A stretch of 64,000 nucleotides of DNA from the NCBI RefSeq assembly GCF_014204625.1, contig NZ_JACHLU010000018.1, positions 1 to 64,000 of the forward strand, written 5' to 3'. Of the stretch, positions 63,535 to 64,000 are shown piece by piece. A program made the translations under genes and the position numbers. This DNA is from Gillisella vitis (GTDB lineage Bacteria; Pseudomonadota; Alphaproteobacteria; Rhizobiales; Rhizobiaceae). The number at the start of each line of letters is the position of its first letter. The first letter of the stretch is position 1. Under the pieces are notes generated by a model that saw only the letters and a program-made list of their open reading frames with translations, was not told the origin of the DNA and ran no database searches.

Positions 63535-64000
63535 TTACGCTGCAAGCTCTTCCAGCTCACTGCCCTTGAACATTTTTGCAAGGTTCAGGAAGCAGATCAT
63601 GCCATGTTCGTTGGCGATAATGCCCTCAGAGAAGGACTTGTCAAACGAAGCAGACACTTCTGGAACAGGCTGAACCTGAATGGCAGGAATGGTCAGGATG
63701 TCGGACACCCGGTCCACCAACATGCCGATGACCATATTGTGCACTTCGGCAACAACAATGGCAGAGCGCTCATTGGCAACGGTGCTGCGCATTCCCAGCT
63801 TGTAAGCAAGGTCAATGATTGGAATGACCGAGCCGCGCAGGTTCATCACGCCAATCACATCTGCTGGAGCGTGCGGAATGGGGGTCGATGGTGCCCAACC
63901 GCGAATTTCGCGGATGGTGGTGGTTTTCACGCAGAATTCCTGATCGTGCAGGCGAAACGCAATGATCTCCAGGTTTTCACCGCCGAAATTGGTGGGGTTG
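63535..64000 (-). CDS. cheW: CheW-like chemotaxis coupling protein (5' end cut)
   Basis: About 155 codons are visible, beginning inside the gene with PTNFGGENLEIIAFRLHDQEF. CheW features follow: VKTTTIREIRGW, VIGVMNLRGSVIPIIDLAYKLG and MVIGMLVDRVSDIL. The frame is open to base 64000, so the start lies beyond the window; the GTG at 63930 is internal. It couples receptors to CheA. A Leu/Glu-rich end (FKGSELEELAA) closes the protein. No other chemotaxis gene is seen, so it may be an isolated cheW. Confidence 0.9.
   Translation of the reverse strand, partial: NPTNFGGENLEIIAFRLHDQEFCVKTTTIREIRGWAPSTPIPHAPADVIGVMNLRGSVIPIIDLAYKLGMRSTVANERSAIVVAEVHNMVIGMLVDRVSDILTIPAIQVQPVPEVSASFDKSFSEGIIANEHGMICFLNLAKMFKGSELEELAA

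Overview
The window comes from a chromosome of a Rhizobiaceae bacterium (Hyphomicrobiales; Agrobacterium/Allorhizobium/Rhizobium-like). The evidence is the gene content and order (sdhCDAB, mdh, sucCD, sucAB, lpd; priA divergent from xerC next to atpHAGDC), the protein style, and intergenic palindromic repeats of the kind common in this order. I could not run a taxonomic search, so the genus is not fixed.

Region 1 (1 to about 22.5 kb) is the left and middle part of a Mu-like transposing prophage. Almost all of it lies on the minus strand, and it is cut by the window start inside the tail-connector genes. Read in phage order (high to low coordinates): a plus-strand CI-like repressor facing a Ner-like gene; a second CI-type HTH protein preceded by a possible structured RNA; a DnaA-domain-IV-like small protein; a ParB-like protein; the MuA-type DDE transposase and MuB-type ATPase; Gam; a string of overlapping small unknown genes; GemA; an ASCH-domain protein; the Mor activator; a lysis cassette (M15 endolysin, two small membrane proteins, Rz with Rz1 nested); a TraR/DksA zinc finger; gp25/27-like proteins; large terminase; portal; an F-like head protein with a C-terminal PBECR-type nuclease domain; gpG; the gpI protease/scaffold; a decoration protein; the gpT major head; and gp35 to gp38 homologues. 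Two nearly identical hairpins, differing only by one compensatory base pair, sit where Mu has its late promoters Plys and PI.

Region 2 (about 22.5 to 25.3 kb) is AT-richer and accessory. It holds the probable phage end, a short secreted-looking ORF, a 63-aa ORF convergent with an XRE regulator, a membrane-anchored coiled-coil protein, and about 0.9 kb without a convincing gene.

Region 3 (25.3 to 46.7 kb) is core metabolism on the plus strand: succinate dehydrogenase, an Omp19/Inh-like lipoprotein, ZapE, malate dehydrogenase, succinyl-CoA synthetase with a small acidic ORF inserted between its two subunit genes, 2-oxoglutarate dehydrogenase E1/E2/E3, a MAPEG-like protein, a LysE exporter and cytochrome b561. 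A minus-strand pair (TraB/GumN-like protein and XerC) is divergent from priA.

Region 4 (46.7 to 64 kb) holds the F1 ATP synthase operon atpHAGDC with a strong hairpin before atpC, then L-lactate dehydrogenase, a BigR/SqrR-like ArsR regulator, and a formate module: a LysR regulator, the NAD-dependent molybdenum formate dehydrogenase fdsGBA with fdhD and fdsD, and an oxalate/formate-type MFS transporter. A CheW-like gene runs off the right edge. No rRNA, tRNA or CRISPR array was seen.
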